Source: VRUE01 sp963817945
GTDB lineage: Bacteria > Actinomycetota > Thermoleophilia > Solirubrobacterales > 70-9
Length of the DNA: 64,000 bases
Direction of reading: 5' to 3'
Assembly (NCBI GenBank): GCA_963817945.1
Contig: CAWFQH010000002.1
Coordinates: forward strand, 124,001 to 188,000
A program made the translations under genes and the position numbers. Positions 8,082 to 16,379 of this stretch are shown in pieces. The notes below the pieces were generated by a model. It saw nothing but the letters and a program-made list of their open reading frames with translations. It was not told the origin of the DNA and searched no databases. Within the stretch, counting starts at the first letter, position 1, and each line of letters begins with the position of its first letter.

Positions 8082-8458
8082 GGCGTTCCGCCATTCAGGC
8101 GCCGCGGAGCGCGACGCCCGGCAAGTCGCGAAGCCTTCCCCGTCGAAGCGGATCACCTCGCGCCTGCGGGCTCGCGCGGTCGCCGCGATCACCAGAAGTG
8201 GGCGCCGCGAGGGTGCCCACTTCTGCGTGGGTGAGCCAGCAGGGCCGCGTGCGCCAAACGGCACGATGCGATGGTGGAGGCGCTGGTCGGGCGAATGCAC
8301 CCGGAGCCTGCGGCCCGCCCCGCTTCGATTCCCGAGTGGGCTCGCATGGCGGGCGCAATCGCCGTCGTCGGCAAAACGTGTCGTGGCGGACGAAGCCGCC
8401 ACGCTGCTCGAGCTCGAGAACGAGCTGACGGCCCTCCTCCTGCCGACGGACGAGTCCC
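8082..8458. other. Intergenic region between convergent genes
   Basis: This 377-base stretch lies between the ends of the double TetR gene and the ArsR-type gene. Apart from the perfect hairpin at 8193-8225 I find no supportable gene. The open frames crossing it have no start signal, no recognisable domain and extreme Arg/Pro/Ser bias. A TTCGATTCCCGAG string near 8328 recalls a tRNA T-arm, but no acceptor stem can be paired around it. Confidence 0.5.
8193..8225. terminator. Perfect 11-bp hairpin between convergent genes
   Basis: CAGAAGTGGGC (8193-8203) and GCCCACTTCTG (8215-8225) are exact reverse complements around an 11-base loop. It lies between the convergent ends at 8081 and 8459 and probably ends transcription or stabilises 3' ends from both sides. 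There is no T-run, so a classical intrinsic terminator is not proven. Confidence 0.6.
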
Positions 8459-9079
8459 CTAGGGCGAGTCCCCAGGCGCCTGGGCGTCGCGAAAGCCGAA
8501 GCCTGGCGGCGTCTCGAAGGTCATCAGCGTTGTGACCACCCTGTGGCCGTTCTCCCCCGAAGCCTCCAGGCGCTCCCGGGCGGAGGCTTTGATCTCTTCG
8601 ATCGCCTGCTGCCATTCGGCCTGTCGCTCGCCCAGTTCCCGCCAGGCCTGCTCGTCGACGTCGATCGGAACCCAGCTGAGGCAGCGGTCCGGGCGGGCAT
8701 CGAAGGTGTCTGCGTCCAGCGCTCGCATCACTTCCCCGAAGATCGCCTGGAGGACGATGCCCGAGATCTCGCTCCTCGTCTCCCTCGGTAGCCCTGTCCA
8801 CTCCTCCCCGAAGAAGGCGGTCGGCACTTTGGCCCGGTAGAAGTGCTCGACGGCACCGCGACGCGGCACTTCTTTGACCAACTCGACGCATCCCTCGGCC
8901 AGCAGCTGCTTTACGTGGTAGCTGGCGGTCGAAACACTTATGCCCAGCTCCTGCGCGATTTCGTTGGGGCTGGCCACCCGGTAGAAGAGGATGCGCTGCG
9001 CTTCGATCCGCACCGGATGCGAGATCGAGCTCATTACGCGTTTTCCCACCTCGCCGCGCTTCTTGGTTTTGTCGGTCAC
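8459..9079 (-). CDS. ArsR-type winged-helix regulator
   Basis: This 206-residue protein has an ArsR-like winged helix-turn-helix at the N-terminus: SHPVRIEAQRIL, then ASPNEIAQELGISVSTASYHVKQLLAEGCVELV at about residues 35-70, followed by the wing (VPRRGAVEHFYRA). The remaining ~120 residues are an uncharacterised helical domain with FFGEEWTGLPRETRSEISG. No metal-binding Cys motif of classical ArsR is seen, so the signal is probably not arsenic. The AT-rich inverted repeat at 9156-9181, some 77 bases upstream of the start, is a good candidate for autoregulation. It is divergent from a short ORF at 9236 and the SOS operon. Confidence 0.85.
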   Translation of the reverse strand: MTDKTKKRGEVGKRVMSSISHPVRIEAQRILFYRVASPNEIAQELGISVSTASYHVKQLLAEGCVELVKEVPRRGAVEHFYRAKVPTAFFGEEWTGLPRETRSEISGIVLQAIFGEVMRALDADTFDARPDRCLSWVPIDVDEQAWRELGERQAEWQQAIEEIKASARERLEASGENGHRVVTTLMTFETPPGFGFRDAQAPGDSP

Positions 9080-9155
9080 CCGTCCTCCTTCGAGCTGCTT
9101 ATCGGTGACGTTGCGTCGTGATTGCGCCGCTAGTCGATGACCGGGCGGCGTAGCT

Positions 9156-9181
9156 AATTAGTGGAACACATTTCACTAATT
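9156..9181. promoter_or_regulatory. AT-rich inverted repeat, candidate ArsR-type operator
   Basis: AATTAGTG (9156-9163) and CACTAATT (9174-9181) form a perfect 8-bp inverted repeat with a 10-base spacer. It stands out strongly against ~70 percent GC surroundings and sits in the region shared by the ArsR-type gene and the genes to its right. ArsR-family proteins bind such 8-12 bp dyads overlapping promoters; assignment to this regulator is inferred from position. Confidence 0.55.
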
Positions 9182-9235
9182 CGTGGCTCTGCATAAACAA
9201 CGCAGTCCTTAAATGTAGAGGAAGGGGGTGAGATC

Positions 9236-9292
9236 GTGCGCATCCATCGGACGGAGCCGCTCAAGCCGGCGCTCATCACCAAGCACGCATAA
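9236..9292 (+). CDS. Possible 18-residue small ORF
   Basis: A GTG-started ORF (protein MRIHRTEPLKPALITKHA) ends with TAA and is preceded by a good purine-rich site, GGAAGGGGG, 9 bases upstream. It lies between the ArsR-type gene and the SOS operon and could be a leader peptide or a chance ORF. No similarity is recognised. Only the ribosome binding site and position support it. Confidence 0.3.
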   Translation: MRIHRTEPLKPALITKHA

Positions 9293-9327
9293 GCCAAAGG
9301 AAACCTTTCGTAGGTTGATTTTGTCTC

Positions 9328-9359
9328 CCTCGCATACGAACATATGTTCGTATGCGAGG
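9328..9359. promoter_or_regulatory. LexA (SOS) box: perfect 32-bp palindrome at the mutasome operon
   Basis: The 32 bases are an exact palindrome centred between 9343 and 9344. Its core CGAACATATGTTCG matches the actinobacterial and Bacillus-type LexA site (CGAAC, four bases, GTTCG), extended by perfect flanking symmetry. It covers the start codon (ATG at 9352) of the first gene of an imuB-DUF6504-dnaE2 operon, the classical SOS mutagenesis cassette, so LexA binding would block both promoter and start. A TTGATT (9315-9320) with ACATAT (9340-9345) could be a promoter giving a leaderless transcript. Confidence 0.9.
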
Positions 9360-10074
9360 AACTTATCGCTCCGGAATCCCGATCAAGGCCGTCGCCGATC
9401 GGCTCGGTCTGCCTGAGCGCGAGGCCGACAGGCTGGTCGAGGCGCTGAAGAGGCTCGGGATCGGGACGCTCGGAGAGTTGGGCCGCCTCTCGGCCGACTG
9501 CATCGCCGATCGCTTCGGGCCGCCGGGGCTGCGTGCTCTGCGCTTGGCCAGGGGCGAGGACGAGCTGCTGGTCTGCCATCGTCGTCGCCCGCGCGAGGAG
9601 CTGGTTGAGGAGATTGAGCTGCCGGAGGGCACGGCCGGCGACCGCCTGGAGCGGGCACTGGAGCTGCTGGTGGACCGTCTGCTGGCGGCGCCTCGGCGCA
9701 AGGAGCGGACGCTGCTGGGCCTGCGCCTCGGGGCCCTGCTCAGCGATGGCGGCAGCTGGAGCGTCGACCAGGGCATGGGCCGACCGACGGCCTCGGCGCG
9801 GGTGCTGCGGAACGTCCTGGAGCCGCGGTTGCAGGATCTGCCAGCTCCGGCCGTCTCCCTTTGGCTGCGCTCCCTCGGCCTCGGCCCCCGCGCCGCCGAC
9901 CAGCTCCAGCTTCCAGTCCGCGGCGATGAGGCCCGCCGCCGCCGCCTCGGCGCCGCCCTGCGCGAGGTCCGCGCCACCCAGGGGGCCAACTCGCTGCTCA
10001 AAGTCCTTCCGGTCGACGACGCCTCCCGCATCCCCGAGCGGCGCGCGATGCTGACGCCCTTCCCGCTGCGATGA
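9352..10074 (+). CDS. imuB: ImuB-like protein lacking the polymerase palm domain
   Basis: This 240-residue protein corresponds to the C-terminal half of ImuB, the inactive Y-family polymerase relative that links DnaE2 to the sliding clamp in SOS mutagenesis. It begins directly with the thumb region (LKRLGIGTLGELGRLSADCIADRFG, then LRALRLARGEDE, residues ~28-65), then the little-finger-like part. It carries QLQLPV at 184-189 in the place of the beta-clamp motif and ends with the family-typical SRIPERRAML. Normal ImuB has about 200 more residues of palm and fingers before the thumb; here the upstream DNA is the LexA palindrome and an AT-rich intergenic region, with no coding remnant. The stop overlaps the next start by four bases (ATGA). 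Confidence 0.8.
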   Translation: MRGTYRSGIPIKAVADRLGLPEREADRLVEALKRLGIGTLGELGRLSADCIADRFGPPGLRALRLARGEDELLVCHRRRPREELVEEIELPEGTAGDRLERALELLVDRLLAAPRRKERTLLGLRLGALLSDGGSWSVDQGMGRPTASARVLRNVLEPRLQDLPAPAVSLWLRSLGLGPRAADQLQLPVRGDEARRRRLGAALREVRATQGANSLLKVLPVDDASRIPERRAMLTPFPLR

Positions 10075-10316
10075 GCCCGGGCATCCGGCGCCTCTATGCC
10101 CCGCGGCGGGTTCGGGTGGAGGCCGACTCCAAGGGAGTCCCGTGCTCGGTCGAGGGGGTGGCGGTCGAGGACGTGCGCGAGGAATGGGTCGTCCAGGACC
10201 GCTGGTGGACGTCGCGGCCGCTGCGGCGCCACTACTTCGAGCTGGTGCTGGCAAACGGCCGCAACGTGGTCGTCTTCCGCGGCGCCCGCGGCACCTGGTA
10301 TCGGCAAGAGGGCTGA
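10071..10316 (+). CDS. DUF6504 protein (ImuB partner domain)
   Basis: This 81-residue protein is a stand-alone DUF6504 domain, which in many actinobacteria is found next to or fused with ImuB. The pattern VEDVREEWVVQDRWWTSRP, followed by RRHYFELVLANGR and ending FRGARGTWYRQ, is characteristic. Its start overlaps the imuB stop (ATGA) and dnaE2 follows 19 bases later, so it is expressed with the SOS mutasome. Its molecular role is not established; the Trp- and Arg-rich surface could contact DNA or a polymerase partner, which is inference. Confidence 0.85.
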   Translation: MSPGIRRLYAPRRVRVEADSKGVPCSVEGVAVEDVREEWVVQDRWWTSRPLRRHYFELVLANGRNVVVFRGARGTWYRQEG

Positions 10317-10335
10317 GGGGGGAGGCGAGTCTGCG

Positions 10336-13300
10336 ATGAGCGGCGATGTCCCTTACGTCGAGCTGCACGCGCACTCGGCCTTCTCCTTCCTCGACGGTGC
10401 CTCGACGCCGATGGAGCTGGCCGCAGCCGCCACGAAGCTCGGCTACCCGGCGATGGCGCTGACCGATCACGACGGGGTGTGGGGGTCGATGGAGTTCGCG
10501 CAGGCGTGCCGGGGGTTCGGGGTGCACGCGATCACCGGCGCGGAGGTGACTGTGGACGAGCCGTCTCGACCGACCGGAAGTTGCGCTCATCTCACGCTCC
10601 TTGTCGAAGACACGCTCGGCTATCGCAACCTCTGCCGGCTGCTGACCGAAGCCCACTCCCACACTCGCGACAACCCCAGTCGCGGTGCGGAACAGCCTCA
10701 TGTGAGGCTGGAGCAGGTGGAGGCGCATGTCGAAGGGCTCGTCTGCCTCTCCGGCTGCGCGGGGGAAGGGGTGGTTGCTGGGGCTTGGGAGCGCGACGAC
10801 TCGGCTGGGGGCGCAGTGCTCGCCGAGCGCCTACTGGCGGCCTTTGGGCGCGAGCGCTTCCGGGTCGAGCTGCAGCGGCCCTACTGGCGCCGCGACCGCG
10901 CCCGCAATCGTTGGCTGGCCGGGCTGGCGGAGCGCCTCCGCGTCCCCTGCGTCGCCACCGGCAACGTCCACTCTCACGCACGCCGCCGGGCATCGCTGCA
11001 GGACGCCTTCGTCGCGGTGCGGCTGGGGACGACGCTGGAGGCGAGCGAGCCCCGGCGCCGCGGCAACCACAGCTCCTCGCTGTCTTCGCCGGGAGCGATG
11101 GCGGCACGCTTCGCCGAGTACCCCGACGCCGTCGCCGAGACGCTGCGCCTCGCCGAGCGGCTCCACTTCGACCTCACCGCGGAGCTGGGCTACCGCTACC
11201 CCGGGGCCGACGAGGAGGGCACAGATCGCGTCCTGACAGAGCTCTGTCGGGCGAAGCTCAGCGAGCGCTACGCCGGTTCTCCCCATTGCCGCCAGGCTGA
11301 GCAGCGGCTCGAGGACGAGCTGGGGACGATTCGCCGCCTCGGCCTTTCCGGTTTCTTCCTCCTCCACCACAATCTGCTCGAGCTGGCGCGGGAGGTCGCG
11401 CTGGAGGTGCGCGGCCCGGGATCGGCGCGCTCCGTCATGCCGCCGGGACGGGGAAGGGGCTCCAGCGTCAGCTCGATCGTCTGCTATCTGACCGGCCTCT
11501 CCCACGTCGACCCGGTCGAGACAGACCTCTTCGCCGGCCGCTTCCTCAACGACGAAGTGACGTCGATGCCCGACATCGACCTCGACTTCCCGCGCGACAT
11601 CCGCGAGAAGCTGATCCCCCGCGTCCACCGGCGCTACGGTGCCGATCGCTCCGCCCTGGTTGCCGCTTTCCCCACCTACCGTCCGCGCGGGGCCGTGCGC
11701 GACCTCGGCAAGGCGCTGGCGCTGCCGCCCGAGGAGATTGAGCGTGTCGCCAAGGTGGTCGGCTTCCACGAGCGCTCCGGCGAGATTCAGCGCGACGTCG
11801 TCGCCGCGATCGGCGCCCGCCGCGCCGCCGCCCCGGGCTGGCGGGCGCTGATCGGGCTCTGCGGCGAGGCGATGGGTCTGCCCCGCCACGCCTCCCAGCA
11901 CCCGGGCGGGATGGTGATCTCGACCCGACCCCTCCTCGACGTCTGCCCGCTCGTGCCGGCGGCGATGGAGGGGCGGCAGATCGTCCAGTGGGACAAGGAC
12001 TCCTGCTCGGACGCCGGCTTCCTCAAGATCGACCTGCTGGGCCTGGGCATGCTCTCCGCGGTCGAGCGCTGCGTCGAGGAAGTGGGGCGAACGCGGGGCG
12101 AGCGGCTCGACCTCTCGCGGATTCCGACGAACGATCGCGCGACCTTCGAGTCGATCCGTGCTGCCGAGACGACCGGCGTCTTCCAGATCGAGAGCCGCGC
12201 CCAGATGCAGATGCTGCCGCGCACGCAGCCCGAGAACCTCGACGACCTCACCGTGCAGGTGGCGCTGGTGCGGCCGGGGCCGATCCAGGGCGGCGCCGTC
12301 CACCCATATATAGAGCGCCGCAAGCGACTGCGCGAGGATGAGGATTTCGAGATCCCCTACGAGCACCCGCTGCTGGAGTCGGTGCTGCGCGACACGCTCG
12401 GCACGATCGTCTACCAAGAGCAGGTGATCGAGGTGGCGATGGCGTTGGCCGGCTTCTCCTCGGCCGAGGCCGAGGGCCTGCGGCGGGCGATGAGCCGCAA
12501 GCGCTCCGAGGCGGCGCTGCAGGCCCACCACGAGCGCTTCGTCGCCGGCGCGGTCGGGCGCGGGGTGGAGGCGGCGACGGCGGAGCGGGTCTGGCAGCAG
12601 ATCCAGGGCTTCTCCGGCTTCGGCTTCCCCAAGGCGCACTCGGCAGCCTTCGGCCTACTCGCCTACCAGTCGGCCTGGCTGCGGATGCACTACGCGCCGG
12701 AGTTCCTCTGCGCGCTGCTGAACGAGCAACCGATGGGCTTCTACCCACCCGACGCCCTGGTCCACGAGGCGCAGCGCCGCGGCGCCCGCCTCGCCGCCCC
12801 CGACGTCAACCGCAGCCGCGTCGACTGTCACGTCGAAACACCCCGCCTCCGCCGACGGGCCGAAAACGGCACTCCGACTTCCGTTTTAGGCCCATCGACA
12901 GGGAAAGTGCGGGGCGGGCTCGTGGTGCGAGTAGGGCTCGGCTACGTGAAGGGGGTGCGGAAGGAGGAGATGGAGAGCCTGGTCGCGGCGCGCGAACGGG
13001 ACGGCCCCTATGCGGGGATCGCCGATCTCGCCTCGCGCTCCGGCGCCGGTGGCGCCGGCCTCGAGCGCCTCGCCTGGGCCGGCGCCCTCGACCAGCTCGT
13101 TGCCGCCCCCTCCGCTCTCGCCCAACGGGGGGTGGGTGCGCTTAAACCCCCATATCGGTGGTCAACTGCAGCAACGTCTGGCCCCGGCCGGCGCGAGGCG
13201 TTGTGGGAGGCGGGGATCGCTGGGACGGGGGTGCGGCACGAGGAGGGGACGCAGATGGCGCTGCCGTTGGAGACGCCCGGGGCGCCGGCGCTGCCCCCGC

Positions 13301-13797
13301 TCGGCGGCTGGGGGGAGGCGATCGCCGACTACCGCTCGATCGGGATGACGCTGGGCGAGCATCCGATGGCGATGATGCGCGCCGGCCTCGGGCCCGACCT
13401 ACTGCACAGCAGCGACCTGGAGCAGGTCGAAGACGGCAGCACGGTCGGAGTGGCGGGGATGGTCGTCGCCCGCCAGCGACCCGAGACCGCGAAGGGGATC
13501 GTCTTCATGTTGCTCGAAGACGAGCGCGGCACGGTCAACCTGATCGTGCCGCCGTCGGTCTACGACCGCTTCCGTGCCCTGGTCCGCGCCGCTCCGCTGG
13601 TCCGCGCCAGGGGCCGGCTCGAGCGGCGCGAGGGGACCACCAACGTTCTCGTCTCCGAGCTCGGCGAGCTAGAGCCGGCGCCGCGGGCTCGCCCACACCC
13701 GAGGAGACGACGGTTCCCCCAGCGCCTGCGCGAGCGCGCCGTCGCCGAGCTGCGCGCCGTCGCCCCCGCCGGCCACAGCTTCGGTCGCCGCCGCTGA
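10336..13797 (+). CDS. dnaE2: Error-prone DNA polymerase III alpha subunit
   Basis: This 1153-residue C-family polymerase does mutagenic translesion synthesis with ImuB. The PHP domain opens with YVELHAHSAFSFLDGAS and MALTDHDGVWG. The palm has GRGSSVSSIVCYLTGLSHVDP and the metal-binding PDIDLDFPRDIREK around residues 412-425. Finger and tandem HhH regions follow, and an OB-fold lies near the end (VEDGSTVGVAGMVVARQRPETAKG). ATG at 10336 is chosen because the PHP domain starts there and GGGAGG lies upstream; a longer version would only overlap the DUF6504 gene. Two low-complexity stretches, coded by 12851-12896 and 13151-13179, are in-frame palindromic repeat sequence absent from typical DnaE2. 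Confidence 0.95.
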   Translation: MSGDVPYVELHAHSAFSFLDGASTPMELAAAATKLGYPAMALTDHDGVWGSMEFAQACRGFGVHAITGAEVTVDEPSRPTGSCAHLTLLVEDTLGYRNLCRLLTEAHSHTRDNPSRGAEQPHVRLEQVEAHVEGLVCLSGCAGEGVVAGAWERDDSAGGAVLAERLLAAFGRERFRVELQRPYWRRDRARNRWLAGLAERLRVPCVATGNVHSHARRRASLQDAFVAVRLGTTLEASEPRRRGNHSSSLSSPGAMAARFAEYPDAVAETLRLAERLHFDLTAELGYRYPGADEEGTDRVLTELCRAKLSERYAGSPHCRQAEQRLEDELGTIRRLGLSGFFLLHHNLLELAREVALEVRGPGSARSVMPPGRGRGSSVSSIVCYLTGLSHVDPVETDLFAGRFLNDEVTSMPDIDLDFPRDIREKLIPRVHRRYGADRSALVAAFPTYRPRGAVRDLGKALALPPEEIERVAKVVGFHERSGEIQRDVVAAIGARRAAAPGWRALIGLCGEAMGLPRHASQHPGGMVISTRPLLDVCPLVPAAMEGRQIVQWDKDSCSDAGFLKIDLLGLGMLSAVERCVEEVGRTRGERLDLSRIPTNDRATFESIRAAETTGVFQIESRAQMQMLPRTQPENLDDLTVQVALVRPGPIQGGAVHPYIERRKRLREDEDFEIPYEHPLLESVLRDTLGTIVYQEQVIEVAMALAGFSSAEAEGLRRAMSRKRSEAALQAHHERFVAGAVGRGVEAATAERVWQQIQGFSGFGFPKAHSAAFGLLAYQSAWLRMHYAPEFLCALLNEQPMGFYPPDALVHEAQRRGARLAAPDVNRSRVDCHVETPRLRRRAENGTPTSVLGPSTGKVRGGLVVRVGLGYVKGVRKEEMESLVAARERDGPYAGIADLASRSGAGGAGLERLAWAGALDQLVAAPSALAQRGVGALKPPYRWSTAATSGPGRREALWEAGIAGTGVRHEEGTQMALPLETPGAPALPPLGGWGEAIADYRSIGMTLGEHPMAMMRAGLGPDLLHSSDLEQVEDGSTVGVAGMVVARQRPETAKGIVFMLLEDERGTVNLIVPPSVYDRFRALVRAAPLVRARGRLERREGTTNVLVSELGELEPAPRARPHPRRRRFPQRLRERAVAELRAVAPAGHSFGRRR
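12851..12896. repeat. Palindromic repeat inserted in-frame in dnaE2
   Basis: GACGGGCCGAAAACGG (12854-12869) and CCGTTTTAGGCCCATC (12881-12896) form a 16-bp inverted repeat with two mismatches. The 20 bases 12851-12870 are the exact reverse complement of 43044-43063, where a similar palindrome sits in another gene. Here it encodes a stretch of about 16-18 residues (RRAENGTPTSVLGPS) between conserved DnaE2 blocks and keeps the frame. Confidence 0.75.
13151..13179. repeat. Second short repeat inside dnaE2 (copy of the 47.9-kb hairpin arm)
   Basis: CGGTGGTCAACTGCAGCAA (13156-13174) is identical over 19 bases to 47907-47925, part of the palindrome at the end of ileS, and similarity continues (GTCT) after one mismatch. 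In dnaE2 the left arm of the palindrome is degenerate. The repeat is translated in-frame (PYRWSTAATSG) in a region where DnaE2 proteins are normally shorter. Confidence 0.6.
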
Positions 13798-13877
13798 GCC
13801 CTTCACGCAACAACCTCGATACATCTTGGGAACAGCTCGCCAACATCCGCCCCGCAACGTCGGCCTAGGTTGGCGGC

Positions 13878-15464
13878 ATGACGACCAACGCGCTGCGCCT
13901 GACCGCCCTGTCCCTCCTCGCCTCGCTGCTGCTGGCTCCGACCGCTCTTGCCGCGCCGGACCCGATCGGCCTCGACTTCCTTGGCCGCACCGCCGCCGGC
14001 GGCGAGGCCACCGCTGAGATCGCCGCCTTCGACGCGAGAACGAAGCGGGTCTTCGCCACCGATGCCGAGAACAACCAGCTCGACGTCTTCGACTTCTCCA
14101 CGCCGGCCACGCCGGCAGCCGTGGCTTCGATCGATCTCAGCCCCTATGGCGCCGGCCCCAACAGCGTCGTCGATCTGCCGGACTTCGGCGCGGTCGCCGT
14201 CGCCGTCGAGGCGGCGAAAGTCGGCGAGCCTGGCAGCGTGGTCGTCTTCGACGCGAGGAAAGGGACCCACCTCGCCACCTATCCGGCGGGCCCGCTGCCG
14301 GACATGATCGCGACGGCCAAGGACGATCGCTACCTCCTCGTCGCCAACGAGGGCGAGCCGGCGGACGACGGCTCGGTCGACCCCGAGGGGTCGGTCACCG
14401 TGATCGACCTGCGCCGGGGCTTGAAGCGAGCCGACATCGAGACGGCCGACTTCGGCGGCGTGCCGCTGCACGGCCCGGTCCGTGTCTTCACCCCCGGTGC
14501 GACGGTCGAGCAGGACCTCGAGCCCGAGTACATCACCAGCCAGGGCGACTGGGCCTGGGTCTCGATCCAGGAGGCCAACGCAATCGCCGTCCTCGACATC
14601 GAGGAGGCGGAGTTCGCCTTCGTCCGCAGCCTCGGCTTCAAGGACCACGGCCTCGCCGAGAACGGCTTCGACGCCAGCGATACCGGCGCCGCTCCGAACA
14701 TCGAGACGCATCCCGGCGTCTACGGCATGTACCAGCCCGACGCCCTCTCTGCCTTCACGGTGCGGGTGCGCATCCCCGATCGCTGGCCAAGCGAGTGGGG
14801 CTGGCTCGGGAGGGGCCTGCACGGCAAGTACGTCACCCGGACCCTGATCGCGACCGCCAACGAGGGCGATGCCCGCGACTGGGATTTCTTCGCCGAGGAG
14901 TCCCGGGCGGGCGCCCTCGGCCTGGCTCCCGAGGTCTTCCCCGCCACTGCCGCTGCCAACACGCAGCTCGGCCGCCTCACGGTGACGAAAACGCTCGGCA
15001 ACACCGACGCCGACCCCGAGTACGAGCGGCTCTACGCCTTCGGCGGCCGTTCGATGTCGCTGCTCGACCCCAACGGCCGCATTGCCTTCGACACGGGCGA
15101 TCAGCTCGAGCAGCTCTCCCAGGCGCTGGACCCCGGGAACTTCAACAAGGACAACGCCCCATCCCCGATCGACAACCGCTCCGACAACAAGGGCCCCGAG
15201 CCGGAGGCGGTGACTACCGGCACCGTGGGTGGCCATACCTACGCCTTCCTCGGCGCCGAGCGCAGCGGGATGATCTACGCCTTCGATCTCTCTTCCACGC
15301 CCGGCGAGGCGGAGTTCGCCGGCTGGGTCAACACCCGCGAAGCGGACCGCGGGCCGGAGGGGATCGAGTTCGTGCCGGCCTGGAAGAGCCCGACCGGCAA
15401 AGCGATGCTGTTGGTCACCTACGAGATCACCGGCACCGTCGCCGCCTACAGCCTCAGCGACTGA
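13878..15464 (+). CDS. Exported choice-of-anchor I family protein
   Basis: This 528-residue protein has a signal peptide (about 1-25, ending TALAAP) and a seven-bladed-propeller-like body of the choice-of-anchor I family, often described as alkaline-phosphatase-like. Characteristic segments are FATDAENNQLDVFDFS, PDMIATAKDDRYLLVANEGE followed by DPEGSVTVIDLR, the LIATANEGDARDW block, LGRLTVTKTLGNTD and NKGPEPEAVTTGTVGG. The ANEGE and ANEGDAR repeats are probably ligand or metal sites. It acts outside the membrane. The enzymatic activity is not settled for the family. It starts 80 bases after dnaE2 and is probably a separate unit. Confidence 0.85.
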   Translation: MTTNALRLTALSLLASLLLAPTALAAPDPIGLDFLGRTAAGGEATAEIAAFDARTKRVFATDAENNQLDVFDFSTPATPAAVASIDLSPYGAGPNSVVDLPDFGAVAVAVEAAKVGEPGSVVVFDARKGTHLATYPAGPLPDMIATAKDDRYLLVANEGEPADDGSVDPEGSVTVIDLRRGLKRADIETADFGGVPLHGPVRVFTPGATVEQDLEPEYITSQGDWAWVSIQEANAIAVLDIEEAEFAFVRSLGFKDHGLAENGFDASDTGAAPNIETHPGVYGMYQPDALSAFTVRVRIPDRWPSEWGWLGRGLHGKYVTRTLIATANEGDARDWDFFAEESRAGALGLAPEVFPATAAANTQLGRLTVTKTLGNTDADPEYERLYAFGGRSMSLLDPNGRIAFDTGDQLEQLSQALDPGNFNKDNAPSPIDNRSDNKGPEPEAVTTGTVGGHTYAFLGAERSGMIYAFDLSSTPGEAEFAGWVNTREADRGPEGIEFVPAWKSPTGKAMLLVTYEITGTVAAYSLSD

Positions 15465-15542
15465 CAGCGGAGGGGTCGGGGAAGACGGGCTCCACCGCCG
15501 CGTCGGCCCAGGCCGCCGGCGCGGCGTAGCTAAGGTGAAGGC

Positions 15543-16367
15543 ATGAGTTCGGAGCGGCTGCGACTCGGTGGCATGGCCCTGCGTAACGGGCTGCTGATCC
15601 ACGGCCCGACCCACTGGGCGGCGGCGGTCCGAGGGCCTGACGGCGAGGTGCAGGTGGCATCGGAGCGCAAACCAGAGCTGGCGCCGAAGCTGGTGGCGCG
15701 CCTGCCGGGGCTGCGCGGGCCGCTAAAACTGGCCGAGGCCCTGGCCGTCCTGCCGCTGGTGCGTCGGCGCCTGCCGGCCGCGCGCCTGCCCTTTGAGGAC
15801 CCGCGCGTGGTCGCGGCGATCGGTGCGACGCTGATCGCCACCACCTCCCTGCGCCGCCTCCTCTCGACCTCTGCCCTGCGTGAGGGCCTCGTGCAGGGCC
15901 TGGGGATCGTCCCCGGCGTGGTGGCGCTCAGCGACCGCGACCTGGCCGCCTACCATGGCGTCGAGCACAAGGCGATAGCCGCCTACGAGCAGGGGATCGA
16001 CGACCCGACCGGCGTCCCCAAGGAGCACGACCGCTGCGGCTCCAATCTGATCGCGCCGATGATGCTGCTCTCGGTCGCCGGCACCGTGTTGTTGGAGCGC
16101 CTGGTCGAGAAGCCGACGCCCTTGGCGCGCGCCGCCGTCGGGCTCGGCGGCGCCTCGCTTGCGGTCGAGATGTTCGCCTGGAGCGACCGCAACCACGGCG
16201 CGCCGCTGGCCGAGGCTTTCCACACGCCGGGGCGTGAGATCCAACGGCGTCTCGCGACCAAGGAGCCGACTCCGGAGCAGCTTCAGGTCGGCGTCGCTGC
16301 CCTGGCCGAGATCCTCCGCGCGGAGGGGACGGCCGGCGCCGATGAAGAGCTGCCGCCGCCCACGTAG
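15543..16367 (+). CDS. DUF1385 family membrane protein
   Basis: This 274-residue protein belongs to DUF1385 (YqhQ-like). The signature is AYHGVEHKAIAAYEQG with a following HDRCGSNL at about residues 138-170, containing the conserved His and Cys-Gly residues. Two hydrophobic stretches flank it (about 82-98 and 172-205), so it is membrane-embedded. Family members usually begin with GGMALRNGLLIHGP-like sequence, which is present here (residues 9-22). The function is unknown. It is the first of four closely packed genes (DUF1385, methylmalonyl-CoA epimerase, a small protein, a methyltransferase). Confidence 0.85.
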   Translation: MSSERLRLGGMALRNGLLIHGPTHWAAAVRGPDGEVQVASERKPELAPKLVARLPGLRGPLKLAEALAVLPLVRRRLPAARLPFEDPRVVAAIGATLIATTSLRRLLSTSALREGLVQGLGIVPGVVALSDRDLAAYHGVEHKAIAAYEQGIDDPTGVPKEHDRCGSNLIAPMMLLSVAGTVLLERLVEKPTPLARAAVGLGGASLAVEMFAWSDRNHGAPLAEAFHTPGREIQRRLATKEPTPEQLQVGVAALAEILRAEGTAGADEELPPPT

Positions 16368-16379
16368 ACTCCGCCGCCG

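Noticed and set aside
8227..8535. Open frame of 102 codons in the 8.1-8.5 kb gap
   Set aside because: It overlaps the ArsR-type gene, has no ribosome site or recognisable domain and strong Arg/Ser bias.
9080..9351. Remnant of the ImuB palm domain upstream of the short imuB
   Set aside because: The region is AT-richer, holds an operator-like dyad and a short ORF, and none of its frames shows polymerase motifs.
9154..10728. Minus-strand open frame across the imuB region
   Set aside because: No start signal or domain; the plus-strand imuB and DUF6504 genes explain the DNA.
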